A stretch of DNA of 64,000 bases from positions 22,619,108-22,683,107 of the forward strand of contig OW203763.1 of NCBI GenBank assembly GCA_934045905.1, written 5' to 3'. A program made the position numbers and the translations under genes. Of the stretch, positions 1 to 12,434 are shown one piece after another. The stretch is from Leuctra nigra (lineage: Eukaryota > Arthropoda > Insecta > Plecoptera > Leuctridae). Positions within the stretch are counted from its first letter, which is position 1; each line of letters begins with the position of its first letter. A model generated the notes under the pieces. The model did not search any database, was not told the DNA's origin, and worked only from the letters and a program-made list of their open reading frames with translations.

Positions 1-1360
1 TACAATTTACTCGATCAGTTACTCAGTACCAAGTGTACAGGATTTCAGTAAGTTGATTAAAAATAGATTTAAATATAATTGATTATATTCTATTCATTGA
101 TTCTATGAAGACAACTAATTAAAAAATATATTCACCATAATCACTTTATTACAAAGTATGAGAAATACCATGGACACAAAATTGTCCACTCATAGCCACT
201 CATCAAATGGCATGGGCAAACTGGCAAATTCTGACTGTAGATTATTTTCTTGATTTCCTTGACTTTTGGTATTCCATTACGAGAATTAACTGATCGTTTC
301 AGTAATTGTCTTCCTTTTTGTTTTTTGAATTTACACAACTGCTTATAAGAAATAATATTCAATCAATATTACAATAATTATTATTCCAATTGGTTCACTT
401 CTCTGCAACTGGGCAACACTTGACAAGTAAGACAAATTACTTTCTCTTGATTATTTTGATTTTTGAATTTCTCGGTCCTCGATCACAGGTGTCTCCTGGG
501 AAGATTTTGTTTTTAAGTCACCCCTGAATCAGGATTCACATTATCAGGATGAAACTCGTACAGAGGGAGAGAGATGAGGGATGAGAAAGGGGGGTGGTAA
601 CCTCCCTCTTTTTCCCATTATGCCATGCCACATTTAACAATCGCGCCCCGGCATAGACTAAAACAGGCGCAAGTATAAATATTTTTTGATATTTTCATTC
701 TGACAGAAATGATGGTATTCGCGCTGGCCGAGTACAGAGAGACCAACCCCCTTACAAATCTCATACAAACCCTTACTATCGTCCAGAACACACCCTATGA
801 GAATAATCAGCATTCGTCACTCAATTCTCTAGCACTCATCTTTATCACCCTTTCTCTCTTTCTCTCGCGCCCTCTCTCCAGCCCCAGGGCTTGCATGATA
901 ATACAGATGACGATTGCATCCATACCAAAAACCCACGTGGGGCCAGAACGAACAGTATTAGAAAAGTGGTAATGCGTTGAAATCATCACAAGCCTGCATG
1001 ATGGCAGATCATATTTAATATTAATAATAATAAAAAATATCATTTTCGATATTTAAGTAGTAAATATTGTCACATAATTAGGATTAGATCATCAGATAAA
1101 ATGTGTATCTTTGTTTAATTACGATGACCGTTTCATTCTATGAATTGTGTAGGTCCTAAAAGCTGTTAAGTTACCTATTTCAAAGGAAATCAAGTTTTAT
1201 AAACATAAAAACTTAGAGGGAGGTACGTATCCAATTTTATACGATAGTACCTATACTACTAGAAAAAATTGATTTGATGATAATATTGTATTTTAGCTTT
1301 AATATATATTTTCCAGTACGACAGTATGTTATTATTTTAAAAAATAAGCTAGTTTAGGGG
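1..1360. other. AT-rich noncoding stretch
   Basis: I see no supported gene or RNA here. The stretch is A+T-rich, with a CT-rich patch near 840-880 and a purine-rich patch near 560-590. The open frames are short, overlap on both strands and have no recognisable protein pattern, so I read them as chance frames. Confidence 0.5.
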
Positions 1361-1371
1361 CAAGCTTTTTG

Positions 1372-1414
1372 GTGGAGGTGCCAGGTTTTGAAAATCTGAA
1401 CCTGGCACCTCCAC
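1372..1414. repeat. Perfect 16-bp hairpin made of two GTGGAGGTGCC motifs
   Basis: The arm GTGGAGGTGCCAGGTT (1372-1387) is followed by an 11-nt loop and its exact reverse complement (1399-1414). Just outside, TTTTT (1366-1370) faces AAAAA (1415-1419) past a single unpaired G, so a transcript could form a stem of about 21 pairs. The outer part of each arm is the motif that recurs as single copies across the window. It is a DNA palindrome at least; whether it is transcribed is unknown. Confidence 0.85.
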
Positions 1415-1699
1415 AAAAATTGTTTCAATTTGATTCAAAACTGCAAAACAAAAACGCAACGATTCAATTTATGGTCAGCAAACCGAAACTTTGGATAATT
1501 TTGCTTTTTGTACCTACTGCTGTCAACGATCAGAAAATTATTTGCATTTGATTCCTATAATCTTAAAACTCATTTGTAACTAACAAAATTTGCTATACCT
1601 ACACAGCAGACCTATACACCGATCAAGCTGACTTTTTCACAAATGATAATTATCATTATATAACATTAAAATAATAATAGCTCTTCAAGAAATTGTGTT

Positions 1700-1718
1700 G
1701 GGGGGGGGGGGGGGGGGG
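1700..1718 (+). repeat. Poly-G homopolymer, 19 nt
   Basis: Uninterrupted G run, the first of four on this strand within 9 kb. Such tracts are prone to slippage, so the exact length in the assembly may be unreliable. Confidence 0.95.
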
Positions 1719-1719
1719 C

Positions 1720-2160
1720 ACAGGGAAACTACACCAACAGCCAAGTATTTTCTTTGGGGCTTTAGCCTCATGAACATTAAATTTTCTGTAAAAAGTAGTA
1801 TTTCTGATTGTGAAATAATATAAAAATTGGTTCGCGGGGCACTGGAATGATCTAAAAATAATACCCCCTCACTAGAATTTGACGGCAAATATAAAGCCTT
1901 CATTCACATGTCGTTTCTACTAAATAAACCACCTAAACTCAGTTAGTTTTCAGTTAACTGCGTCTAGACTGTATATCGACTTGCTATCCCTGCTACTGGG
2001 TCTGGGTCTGGGGGAGAGAAAAGCTGGGGCGTTATCGCAAGTGAAGCGATATTTCGAGGGGATTTAGGTGGTAGTTTCTGCCTGGCATAGGACATGGGAT
2101 TGCCGGGAGTGTCATCGGCCAGATAGCCGGTAAAATAATCCTCCCACAGGAGCCGGGATG
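1720..2160. other. Noncoding stretch between simple repeats
   Basis: Apart from the flanking poly-G and GA tracts I see no gene, RNA or repeat. Reverse-strand open frames here run through the homopolymers and give Pro- or Ser/Leu-only stretches, which marks them as artefacts. Confidence 0.4.
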
Positions 2161-2161
2161 T

Positions 2162-2163
<2 letters not shown>

Positions 2164-2215
<52 letters not shown>
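2164..2215 (+). repeat. (GA)26 microsatellite
   Basis: Perfect GA dinucleotide repeat of 52 nt, followed after a few bases by a poly-G run. GA repeats can bind GAGA-type factors in insects, but a pure repeat of this length is most simply a microsatellite. Confidence 0.95.
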
Positions 2216-2221
<6 letters not shown>

Positions 2222-2224
<3 letters not shown>

Positions 2225-2239
2225 GGGGGGGGGGGGGGG
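2222..2239 (+). repeat. Poly-G homopolymer, 18 nt
   Basis: Uninterrupted G run directly downstream of the GA microsatellite, separated from it only by TGGAGA. Confidence 0.95.
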
Positions 2240-2249
2240 AGAACGCTAT

Positions 2250-5030
2250 CTGCCATGCTCGTCTATCTTGAAGCTGTTGAAACCTATTCAGAATCATACT
2301 ATGGAACAATTGAACTACGCCTGAGTGAATTTCACGAGTAAACAAACTAATAAATTAGTGTAATAAAATGTGAGGAATTAAATAAAGCGTGATATGGATA
2401 GTTTTCTATCGTCTGTAATGAAGATATGTTTTCCTGATGATATCGACAATTGGTTTTCATTCGTATTTGAAATGTTTTACGACATATTAAATGATTCTAC
2501 TCTTTAGTACAATTTGTCTCAATAGATAGTCGTGAAAATACATTAATTTTACCTGAAAAATAAACTTAATGTTTTATTACCTCTGTTCAAAATGTATATT
2601 TGTTAGTTTCACGGTTTTAGTTACAACTAAGTAACCAAGTTTTTTTTAAAATCATTATGTGATTTTATATTTGACTTTTTCTTGACGTGTACCAAATTTC
2701 AGCTTGATCAGCTAGGAATTGTATGACAGAACACACAAAAGAAAATATAGATATAGTGATCAACGCCAAAAGTGTTGTATAAGGAGAATCTCGTTTTTAT
2801 GAGTCTTTTATATAGGTGCTTTATTTTATAGGTAGTTACAATTTAGGATGGTCATTTTATATTTACTGTTACAGTTTGAAGTAGTATTATTCGTTTTAAA
2901 ACGTTTTTACAAAACCTTTGTGGGTCAATACAGAAAGTCATTACTAGACATAAGAAGGTAAACACCCTGATGAAGCCATTGTGAAAATGATCATCTGTTC
3001 TTTAGACAGTCGTGAAATCCCACAAACAAGATGCTATTCCTGGGTAGGAATAGGGTAGGAATACGATCATCCTGTTCACTTCAACGCAGGAAGGGTGGAG
3101 GATGATGTCAGGGGTGGCAGTGGGGGGGGGGGGGGGGGGAGAAGATGAAACATAAATGAAACTGCAATGCGCGTGGCGATAGATTTAAAGCTATTTCGTT
3201 GGGTCTTTCCTATTTACAGATTTTTTTTCGTCTTCTCTTCTTCTCTTCTTTTTCTTTCCACCCATTCGGAAAGTAGCTGATTTCTATGCTGTGCAGAGGT
3301 CAAATATCTTCACCTATACGACGAGAAAACTAAGCAATTTCCTATACTGAGGGAAGAAAGAAAACGAGGTAACTTTGAATAAATACAGGATACAAAGACA
3401 CCGGCACGTCTCTGTCCTGGATTATTTATCAAATCTCGAAAACATCTTTGTGTTTGTGAGTCGAGTTTATTATCGAGTCACTTACATTCCTAGTTATAAA
3501 TAATGTAATAGATTTTATGAAACGTAAATCACTATTATAAAGAAGCAAGGCCGACTGTGGTTGGAATTCAAAGAAAAAAATAGCAAAGAAAATATCACCG
3601 AGGAAGAATTTCGCATCATTAAAACCCTTTTCTGATTCATTAAATCTAATAAAAATAATCCGTCTGTGGTATTTTTTTTTTAAATATGCAAACAGGATAC
3701 CTATTGTCATTGAAATATTCTATGTTATAAATTTCGACTTGATGGTTTTCCTGCACAGAAGGGGGTGTTGATTATACTATTGCATATAAAGGGGTTTGAG
3801 TCTATGTCCATCATTACTATAGAGACAGCTTTGCTTCAATTGCTTGTGGCTTCAAAGTAATGTCATTGAAGGATCAAGCCACGAGATTGAATCTAAAATG
3901 GAAGTCTTTCAATTGTGTTTTTTTACGATCGTTCCAGATTGCAGTCTATAAAATTGGCAGGCATTAAACATGTAAAGTAATTGTGTCAAATCGTAAGTAC
4001 TTGCGTGGTAGATTTTTTTTTAGAAAGACAAAATATATAGTAATGGTATTCGTTTTATATCTATTCATATCTCATTTTCTTTTTTTTATATCGTGAATTC
4101 ACAAAATTGCAGATTCTTCTAGAATATACCATACCCCATAATAAGGTTTATCGTTTCAAATGTAATGGTTCTTGAGATTGGGAACTGGATTTCTGGAAAA
4201 CCATTTACATTTATAACCTGATTATAACTTTGAAACTCGAATATGGAAATAATTCCACAAAGTCAGCGTGAATAAAACGTCTATAATTTTTGCATTATTC
4301 TTCCTTAATTTAATTTTAATATTTTATTACATCCAATGTCCCATGCCATCTTCTAAAACGTTATTTACACAACAATACGTCCATACCATATCATATTACG
4401 TATAACGAATTCTTTATGTACAAAGTAAAGTAAATTTAAAAATAAATAGTTTCTAATATTTATAGCATGCCAGTAATCACAAAGACTTTTGAGCAAGATA
4501 ATAAATTGACAAGCCGAGACTTATATCGACTTGAAACTGGTCTCAAGCCTTTGAAGACATCGATATGACCATTAAACCAGTACGTAAAGATAGCTTTAGA
4601 GTATTTAGAATTACCTTAGAAATGATCCGTTTCGTTTAATAGACGGCTACCTGTTTCGTTTCACATCGCGTCTGGCAAAAAAAATATCTAACTTTCGTAC
4701 ATAAACTTGTTTCTTACTCCTGAGTGGTCATGATCTCTTTGTGTGTCATAATTTGCCCATCGTTAACTTGTCTGTGACGATTATACGAAGTGAGTGAAAT
4801 TATTACCACTTGGGTAATTGGAGTGAAAAATGAGCCCTTACATGTCACATTTGTCAATTGATATGAACTAAGACTTGAGGCTCCTTTGTATCAGAATTTC
4901 TCGAGAGATAAATGAAGTTACATGTTACTCAATGCTAACAGTCAATGGAGCTATAAAAATTAAGTTTTATTGTTAATGATAGATCAAGTATAGTTATACA
5001 AAATGTTGATTTCTTGATTTCGCAATTTGT
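2250..5030. other. AT-rich noncoding stretch
   Basis: No supported gene. It contains a second G-homopolymer (listed separately), a doubled GGGTAGGAATA near 3045-3063 and a pyrimidine-rich run at about 3220-3260. The remainder is unremarkable A+T-rich sequence. Confidence 0.4.
3122..3139 (+). repeat. Poly-G homopolymer, 18 nt
   Basis: Uninterrupted G run inside a G-rich patch (GGTGGCAGT precedes it). Same length as the run at 2222-2239. Confidence 0.95.
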
Positions 5031-5059
5031 GTCATTGTGTCAAACATGAATGGTGTCAT

Positions 5060-5260
5060 GTCCATAACCGTGGATGGGTTTGAGAAGGTAGCTGCTGGTA
5101 CCTATTTCCCCCGCTCTCTAGAAGCGCACATGAGAGCGCCACTATCGCACCCTGACAGCATGATGAATTACTTTTTTCGATATCCTTCCGCGGGCGAGCG
5201 CGCGCGTTTTCCAACCAATGGGAGAACAGGGATTGCTGGAATAGGGCGGTAACCGTAACG
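5060..5260. other. GC-richer island with open frame, function unknown
   Basis: This block is clearly richer in G+C and CpG than its surroundings, with GCGGGCGAGCGCGCGCG at about 5191-5207 and a CCAAT box just after it. A plus-strand frame of 71 codons is open through it (5037-5252) but resembles no family I recognise. It may be an unmethylated regulatory island, a promoter or an old insertion. Sequence shows only the composition shift; the role is inference. Confidence 0.3.
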
Positions 5261-5287
5261 ACAATAAGTTTAGAACCTAGAGTAGCA

Positions 5288-5331
5288 TTATTCTTTCCTT
5301 TTTCTTTCTTCTTTTCCTTTTTTTTCTTGGG
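5288..5331 (+). repeat. Polypyrimidine tract
   Basis: About 44 nt composed almost only of C and T, directly downstream of the GC-richer island. It could act as part of a splice acceptor on the plus strand, but no convincing downstream exon was found, so a simple low-complexity tract is the safer reading. Confidence 0.6.
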
Positions 5332-5339
5332 GAGAGAAG

Positions 5340-8300
5340 AAGACGTCTTTTCTTTACTTGGCTTGCCCCCACTCTCAACACAGCATGCGCCATTGTTCTC
5401 AGCAACGGCAATCTTTAGCAGACTAAGAATTCACCCTTTACCTAGAGAATACAAAGCTTAAACACTCTGAATTCGATAGGGCAAAGACAAAGTAATACAC
5501 TCTCGTATAGTTGTGGTGATTGCTATTCAAAGAATCAGATTCAGAAGTTTGTGTTTGAAAATTATCATGGGACGTATAACCCCAAAATCAGAGCTACGTT
5601 CATTATTGATAAGATGTTTTTTTGACAGTTAAAATGAGTATTCAATTCAAGATACTTCGTCCGTATACTTTCCAGAACTCTTCAGATTTAGTATCGATGA
5701 TAAGCTAACCTAACGTTAACCTACCTAACTGATTTTCACACCAAGTACTCTTCACCTTTCCAAAATGTCAATAAACTATAAACGCTCTTGACATCTCTTT
5801 TAAAATGACATTTCTACCTAACCTATTTTAAATTGTAACCCAAGTAATACAATCCTAAGGGGTCAACAAAATAGAAACATTCTCTTTGAACGGTGTCTCC
5901 TGTCAAAATGTATAACTAATGGCTTGTGAGCTTTCAACCCTGGTTTCAATCCGGCAAAGCAGAAATGCGATAAAACGTCTTTGACAAAAATACAACAATG
6001 AACATTATGGTCTTTCAATTACCAACTCTTAGGAATCAAATACAGCTATTTGGTACGCTTAAACGTGCATTAAGATGGCACATATCACCTTAAATAGAGT
6101 ATATCTTATAAATGCCAGCTGGCATGCACATTTCTACCTACACCTGTACAGTTCTATACATTTTCTCCGTTGTAATTTTGAATTTAATGGCATCATGGAT
6201 TCCATTCACCGTATAAAGTATCACGTTCACAAACCTGGAACGAATATGAAATCTGACTTTTAAAATGTAACCTATATAAGGCATCGGTATATGGGGTAAC
6301 CTTTTCATCTCTTCTGAAGACATTTAAAGGACCTCTAAAATATCCGAAATGAACCTTTTGAAGAATCGTTTTCATTGGTTTAGAAGTGTGCCTCATAGTA
6401 TTCGTTTCAGTCCAGAAAGTCTACCATTATATATTTCTTAATTTAATAGTGAACGCTATTTTCAGAAGGAGGGGGAAAAAAGAGATATCCATCCCATCCA
6501 ATTTTTCTTCACTTCTTACCAACCATAATGGACCCTAAAGATCCTACAAATGGATTGGTTAAATAGAATTAGCATAAATAGTGCAATCTTTTGTACTAAA
6601 TGAATCCAATTTTTTTCTTGGCACGTCTATAGAGCCATATCCCAACAAGAACAAGTTACACAGTCAAAGTCTGTCTTTTTACAGTTACGTATTGTTCCTA
6701 ATTTCACACGGTATTTTTGAAGCCTTTAACATGGGACAAAAAGCTGTACCCCGTTTTGGATATCTACCTGTTGGTTTCAAAGAATAAAACATTATTATCT
6801 ATTTTTTTGTGAACCAAGAGGTAGGTTCTCCACTGACTGCCACGTTGTTTTTATGTTTATGTTCAAGACCAAACTGTACACACTGCTATAAATTGGAATT
6901 AATTATTTCCTCAAAGTGCACAAGTTCATGATGAAAAGGCGTTAGCATCCTAGGATCTCGCATCGACAGATTTTCTTCGTATTTCTTCGTCATTTCATTT
7001 GTAGCTCTGTAACAAAAAGAACCCACGATATATTATAGAGGATGGTAGATTAACATGCACATATTTTCTTGGTCCATTTCGTTGGAATTTTCGTTTAACA
7101 TATTCTCTCATTAGTTGAAATAGTTCCTATACTTATATTTTCTAACTAAAGAATGTCAGCGTATTATAATTAAAAGCTTGAAAATGTTTTCAGACATTGT
7201 TCGTTTTGACAGATTTTGTTATTTACGTCTGACCTTTGTTTTTTTAATGATCTTTCTATGAAATGCCTCACGCTTATGGAAATGACGTTTCCTTTTCTAG
7301 AAATGTTGGCATTACGTTCATTTTTATTATAAAGAGTAACATTTATGTTTCTAACACTTCTAGGTATAAGTATCTTAGTAGCGTTCCATATTGTCGCACT
7401 TTTTCTTTTCTTTTCTCACTTTTTTGTTGCAATTATGGGAGTCACGTTTAGTTGTTTACCAACTGTATGGGTATAAAGAGTGCAATAAATTTCTGAAATT
7501 GTTTTAATATCTGTAGAAAAGTAATTCTGTGGCACGTTCTTTCCAAAACTTAATATTTGAAGTTGTTTAAAATAAGAAAACTCGTTAAACATGAAGACCG
7601 TGGAACATTTTCAGTTGGCAAAAGTTAAAGTTAATATTTGTTATCATCAATTTGAATGGCTTTCCCGAAACTTCTCACTATTAAAGCCCAACGAATTTAT
7701 TGTAAGCAGAAAAGAGTGCGTTCGATATCTAGCTTTGACGTATTTCAAGTTTTTAAATTGGAAACTATTTTGTTACATAGAATGTTCTGTTGACTCCATT
7801 GATACTGCTTTGTAAATCTACAAACTCTACATTCTTTGTAAATGTCTATATTTTTCACATGTTTCGTTCTCACGTCTTCCTAACTCCACTTAAAATGTCT
7901 GTACTTATTAATAAAACCAATATATTAATATGCATGTCCTTAGCATATGTTCATTAATATCTTTTGATTATACATGTGCAATATGTAACTATGTTATCCC
8001 ATCCTCCCTCTGAATTTTACACCAGTCTCTTACATAGAAACACGTTGGCAAAATGTCGCTTAAATAACGCCAGTAAAAGTCAGATGGAGTCGAAAACGAA
8101 ACTTTATAAGACGCTTTATTAAGGCTTAATATCAGAAAGAATTGGGACACTTTATTAATACTCCGAAAAGAATATACTTTCTAGAGTTACTTTTCCAAAC
8201 ACGTAAGGTCGTAGTTCCAAACTGCAGGAAATGAAAATAAAATCGTAAAGAAGTCGACTCATGTAGCTTTGTTTAAGAATTTCCTTTCTTTTTATTTACT

Positions 8301-8740
8301 TCATAATGCAGCAAAGAATAAATAATAACTTTAATCAAATTGATTCTATGATTTTTGAGATTTCCTTCTCAATGAAATAGGTAGGTATCTGTTCTTTACA
8401 AACAAACTATAGAACGAAATTTCAGAGCATTCTAACAATTAATTCACAGCGCAAATGGTACAGTAGACCATTACGTACATGCGAATAGGTGCTATCAATC
8501 TACGCAGCTTTGCTATCCATGTAGGGGTCACCCGTTGAGGGGGGTGGGGGTTGGATCGAGAGGGAGAGGGTATGCATCAATGTATTACAAGTACCATGTT
8601 AAGAGGGGGTGTATGCACCTACCACAAATAATAGGTCACTCTTTGACCCACCCCCAATCGAAAAAGCAGGGGTGTCAAAAGACAATTACGAACCATATGC
8701 GTAGAGTATGACATTTCGTTTGACTTTATCTCACCCTTAG
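5340..8740. other. AT-rich noncoding stretch
   Basis: No gene or structured element could be supported. Open frames are 60-75 codons, within chance expectation. A G-rich patch at about 8537-8570 on the plus strand is noted separately as a weak quadruplex candidate. Confidence 0.4.
8537..8570 (+). other. Weak G-quadruplex candidate
   Basis: Two long G runs separated by one T (GGGGGGTGGGGG) are followed by two GGG runs. One loop is longer than seven bases, so it only partly fits the usual quadruplex rule. Confidence 0.35.
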
Positions 8741-8744
8741 TCGC

Positions 8745-8758
8745 GGGGGGGGGGGGGG
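8745..8758 (+). repeat. Poly-G homopolymer, 14 nt
   Basis: Uninterrupted G run about 35 bp upstream of the possible exon at 8793-9062. Confidence 0.95.
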
Positions 8759-8792
8759 TATATAAGGGTGTCGGTTTTGGCAGGACGTTTAG

Positions 8793-9062
8793 GCCTATAT
8801 TATAGATCGGTTTGGCTACATTCGAGCGGTTAACCGTTATTACTTGAATGCATCCCATGTAACCATGTTAACTAAAGGGATCCTATATGCCCCATATTCG
8901 GCGACCAACCGTTTCAATGCCAAATTCAAAAGCCAGCCATCTCTCTCTCACATCTCATTGGCGGAAAACAGTACAGTAAAACAATGCATTGGGGAATCGT
9001 TTGAAAATGAACCAACGGAGTATAATGCCCATTCAACAAACTACGTAAAATGTCCACTTGGG
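8793..9062 (+). CDS. Possible internal coding exon, unknown product
   Basis: The frame is open for exactly 90 codons between a possible acceptor (GGACGTTTAG before 8793) and a consensus-like donor (GTAAGA beginning at 9063), so both ends fall on codon boundaries. The translation is mixed in composition, with Asn, Ser, Tyr and two Cys, rather than the Lys/Phe/Ile runs of translated AT-rich noise. There is no recognisable domain or signal peptide and no matching exon nearby. Frames of this length also arise by chance several times in a window of this size, so the support rests mainly on the splice-site fit. Confidence 0.2.
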
Positions 9063-10540
9063 GTAAGAAAATAATTAAATTTAGAGACATATAAAACGCA
9101 CATCAACTATATAAAAAAGGGTCGTACGAAGAATAGAAGTAGTACTATGTATACATTTATGGGGTATTAAGTTGATGAATTCAAGTCACTTTTCCGACGT
9201 TTTCGTCATCTATATCCATAATAAAATCGTTTATGAAGTGATTAAGCCAGTTTGCATCATTCTAACTTGATATGAACTTACAACTGAGGAAGAAAAGAGA
9301 GATCATTTTAGATAGTGTTTTATGTGCCGTCTCGTTTTCCTGACAAGGTTTTGGCAAGACTGATTGCGAACTCTTCTTTGTATCTTTTCTCTTATCGTAA
9401 CAATCATCTGCTGTTATTCTTCTTTGTAATTTGCCCGTCCCTTTTGAAAGCGTTCCAACTTTGTGATGCAACGAAGCAAACCGGAAAACACAAACTTAGT
9501 TCAGGGAATTTTCTTACGGAGCAAAAACAATGGCGTCTATTTGTACAATCGCGTTAACAACTATGAAGAGACCGCAGAAAAAAATAAAGAAAATTGTTTG
9601 AAACTTAACAATTATATTTGTCGATGTCTGTTGCAGTTCTCAGATGTAGTTTTTTGAAATCATTTGAATGGAAATGTTAGCTCTCCATGTGCAGTTAAAT
9701 TGACTTCTGTAATTTGTGTGATCCCGCGTTGATTCCGATCAAATTCAAATGGTGTGGGAATAGTTCCCATGTGCCACGACTGCCTGCTTCCCAGCATCTC
9801 TCCTGCGGCATCGTCGTTCCAATCTGCACATTCCTCTCATAGCCATGTATTAGTATATATTCGTAGTTGCTGCACAATTTCGACGTTGTATTTCCATTTC
9901 CAAAGTCAGTTTGTAAAGAAAACGTGTCTGAGATAAAGTGATCAAACTTTCCAAAACGAAAATCTCCCACGATAATTTGCATTGTTTTAAATGAAATTTT
10001 ATTAAATTTTATCAAGAGTGTTCATACATGATTTACGAAACTCGGTTCCTTCACCAAAATTACAACTATACTTTAGGAGTAATTATAGTAGTGAAGACAT
10101 AAAATATCTTGTTATGTTTTGGAATTATTCTTCCTTTTTGGGGCGTTAAAACATTTAACTATAGGTGGAAATTCGTGAAAAGCATTACCAACCACGTTCC
10201 ATTATCGGTGAATTTACCTAGCTACCTATCAGCAGAAACGTAATTTCAAATTTTCTTTCAAAATGTAAGTACTTTTTTTAAGAGTATTTGCACACTCGAA
10301 AGATATTTCTAGAATCAAAGAATCAAATATTATCAAATCTCAAATAATATCAAAAATATCAAATATTATCTTTGTGCTTACGATCTGCTTTTTTTTAAAC
10401 TATGTTGATTTTTTAGATTAAAATTTAATGGAATATTAATGCTACTTTCGATTATACCTATAAGATTTTGTAAATCTTGTATGGCCAAGAGGATCTGTGT
10501 TCAGGTCTCGGTCAGGTCTATGTTGTTTGTAGCTGGTTTT
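9063..10540. other. Noncoding stretch with several overlapping short frames
   Basis: Frames on both strands (9315-9557 +, 9463-9657 +, 9695-10015 -) look moderately coding-like, but none has a recognisable motif or clear splice sites. AT-rich repeats of ATCAAATATTATC occur at about 10310-10370. I do not support a gene here. Confidence 0.3.
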
Positions 10541-10585
10541 GCCAGGGGAAGAGTAGTCGCACTAAATGACCTCCTACACCATTAC

Positions 10586-10650
10586 GATCGTTTCGAACGA
10601 TTGTGTTGCCTTTAGATGTGACCCCCTGGGTCAATGGGGTGTCACATCCC
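10586..10650. repeat. Two adjacent hairpins
   Basis: ATCGTT / AACGAT around a TCG loop (about 10587-10601) is followed by a longer hairpin at 10615-10648, GATGTGAC pairing with GTCACATC and then CCCC with GGGG past one unpaired base. The surrounding 10.54-10.77 kb block is more G+C-rich than its flanks, which suggests an inserted element or a structured RNA. I do not recognise it as a known RNA family. Confidence 0.5.
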
Positions 10651-11117
10651 CTGTACTCTTTCCCTGGAAACCTGCCCTTAAAGACGTTATTGTGATTTCA
10701 CTCTTAAGACCCATGCCACCATTAGAGACGATACGACCAAATCTGACCCAAACTTTACATTGATTGTCGTCCAGTGGAAAGAGGAATGTGTTAAACTATG
10801 TGATTGTTGTGATTTCATTACTAAATGTTTATGCTCGTCTATGTTGTGGTATTCTTCCTTTATGAAAAAAAAACTTCTGTTTATAACAATTTTATAGGCT
10901 ACTTTCTAAGATAAAAAAAGATGATTTTCATTTCTTAAACAGTTCGATTGTTGAAATTTCCAAACCACATTGTTTTCGACACCATCCATGTGGTATTTTT
11001 CGTTTCTCTTGCTTCCAAAATGGAAGGTGGAATCTCCCATTTTCTTACAATTAAGTTTTACTACGGTTTAGATATTGGGTGTTCAAGAATGGTAGCTAGG
11101 AATTATGGGCTAACCTA

Positions 11118-11187
11118 TCTCTACCCCCAGCCGGAGTCGAGCCACCAGCAAGGCTGAGTTAATTGTACCGTGCTAGCTCGCGGGTTT
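11118..11187 (-). mobile_element. tRNA-like SINE head (reverse strand)
   Basis: On the minus strand, an A-box-like TAGCACGGTAC (11165-11175) is followed at tRNA-like spacing by GGCTCGACTCC (11133-11143), one change from the B-box consensus GGTTCGANTCC. These are the internal promoter boxes of RNA polymerase III genes. The rest does not fold as a proper tRNA that I can see, so a tRNA-derived SINE fragment is more likely than a functional tRNA. No poly-A tail was identified. Confidence 0.4.
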
Positions 11188-11344
11188 CTTAAGGAAGAAT
11201 AATATCCTTAAGGGGGTGAAAGGGCAGGAGAGGAAAGATTGATATCCAATTCGAAATTCCCATTACCCATCCCCTAAAGCTACGGAGAGCGCGCACATAT
11301 CTCTTCAAGGGCGGCGTAGAAGGGGGAGGGAGGAATTGCACTTC

Positions 11345-11402
11345 CAACTCTCTCTCGCTCTCTCGCTCTCTCGCTCTCGTACTCTCTTTCTCTCTCTCCC
11401 TT
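11345..11402 (+). repeat. CTCTCTCG-type pyrimidine microsatellite
   Basis: Imperfect repeat of CTCTCTCG-like units about 55 nt long. A C-rich, Pro-coding patch follows at about 11430-11570 and is low-complexity, not a convincing gene. Confidence 0.8.
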
Positions 11403-12361
11403 CTGCTACCGTGCTGCTATCTATCAGAGTTTCCATCAACCCCCTCCACCACCCTCCCTCTTCCACCCGCCACCCACCACAGTCGCCCTCCAGCTACCCT
11501 TTTGTGCCACCCCCTTTAGTGTGCAGAAAACTCTCTGCGCAAAACCCTCCCCCATATTCCCCCCCAAAAACTGGTCCTGGAAAAAATCGATTATGTTTAT
11601 CACGATTAAAGAGAGCTCAATTTTATATACTTTCAGGACATTAAGCAATGTAAATTGATAACCAAAATGATCACTTATCTTGTTTTTAATGTTGGTTTTC
11701 AGGACGTTTGACATTTCAATAAAGATTTCTTTGACATGTTCCATTACCCAATCCAAACAAAGTAATATTCTAGGCGCAAAGAAATGTGTTACATTTAAAA
11801 TTCGAAAAAAATCCTGTTTCTGCCACCAAATGTAATATTGACAATAAATTTAAAATTCATAAAAGTTGTTTAGTTGTTTAGTTTGATAAAAGTTTTTAAT
11901 ATTACTGCAGCATTCGTGATGGTGATCATGAGGATATTCATGCAGACTTCGAGTGCGGAGAATTCCGGATATTCAGGAGGTGTTAATTCTATTTAATCCC
12001 TTTAAACCTAGTTTATGCGAGGAGCAGATCCTCTCCTTCACATCTACCAACTATAAGGGCTTTCTGGAGGTACATTCACACGCACAAAAACTGCATCACT
12101 TTTCACGCAAACGCACAATACTCGCGTCTGTGCAAAGTACGATTTTTATGTTGTGACACAATCGTTAGGTAAATAAATTAATACATTTCAAGAAAATGTG
12201 CGGGCTATTATTTGATCATTAATTTAATTAAATTTCACACAAAAGTAGAAGTTTGTGTTGTTATAAAATATGGAAATATACAAGTAATCGGTTTAATTAA
12301 TCTGACAGTACAATGTAGTGCACGCATTAATTTAATTTTAATATTCATAATTTTTGGAAAA

Positions 12362-12434
12362 TATGTAGTATAAATTAGTACTTAGTATTAGTATAAGTAT
12401 TAGTATAAATTAGTATACTTAATTAGTATAAAGC
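12362..12434. repeat. Short AT-rich tandem repeat
   Basis: Irregular repetition of TTAGTATAA / TATTAGTA units, six or so copies, with no long perfect period. Confidence 0.6.

Noticed and set aside
2032..2345. Ser/Leu-repeat frames on the minus strand
   Set aside because: Direct translation of the GA microsatellite and poly-G tract.
9695..10015. 106-codon minus frame
   Set aside because: Overlaps a competing plus frame, has no recognisable motif and falls within chance length.
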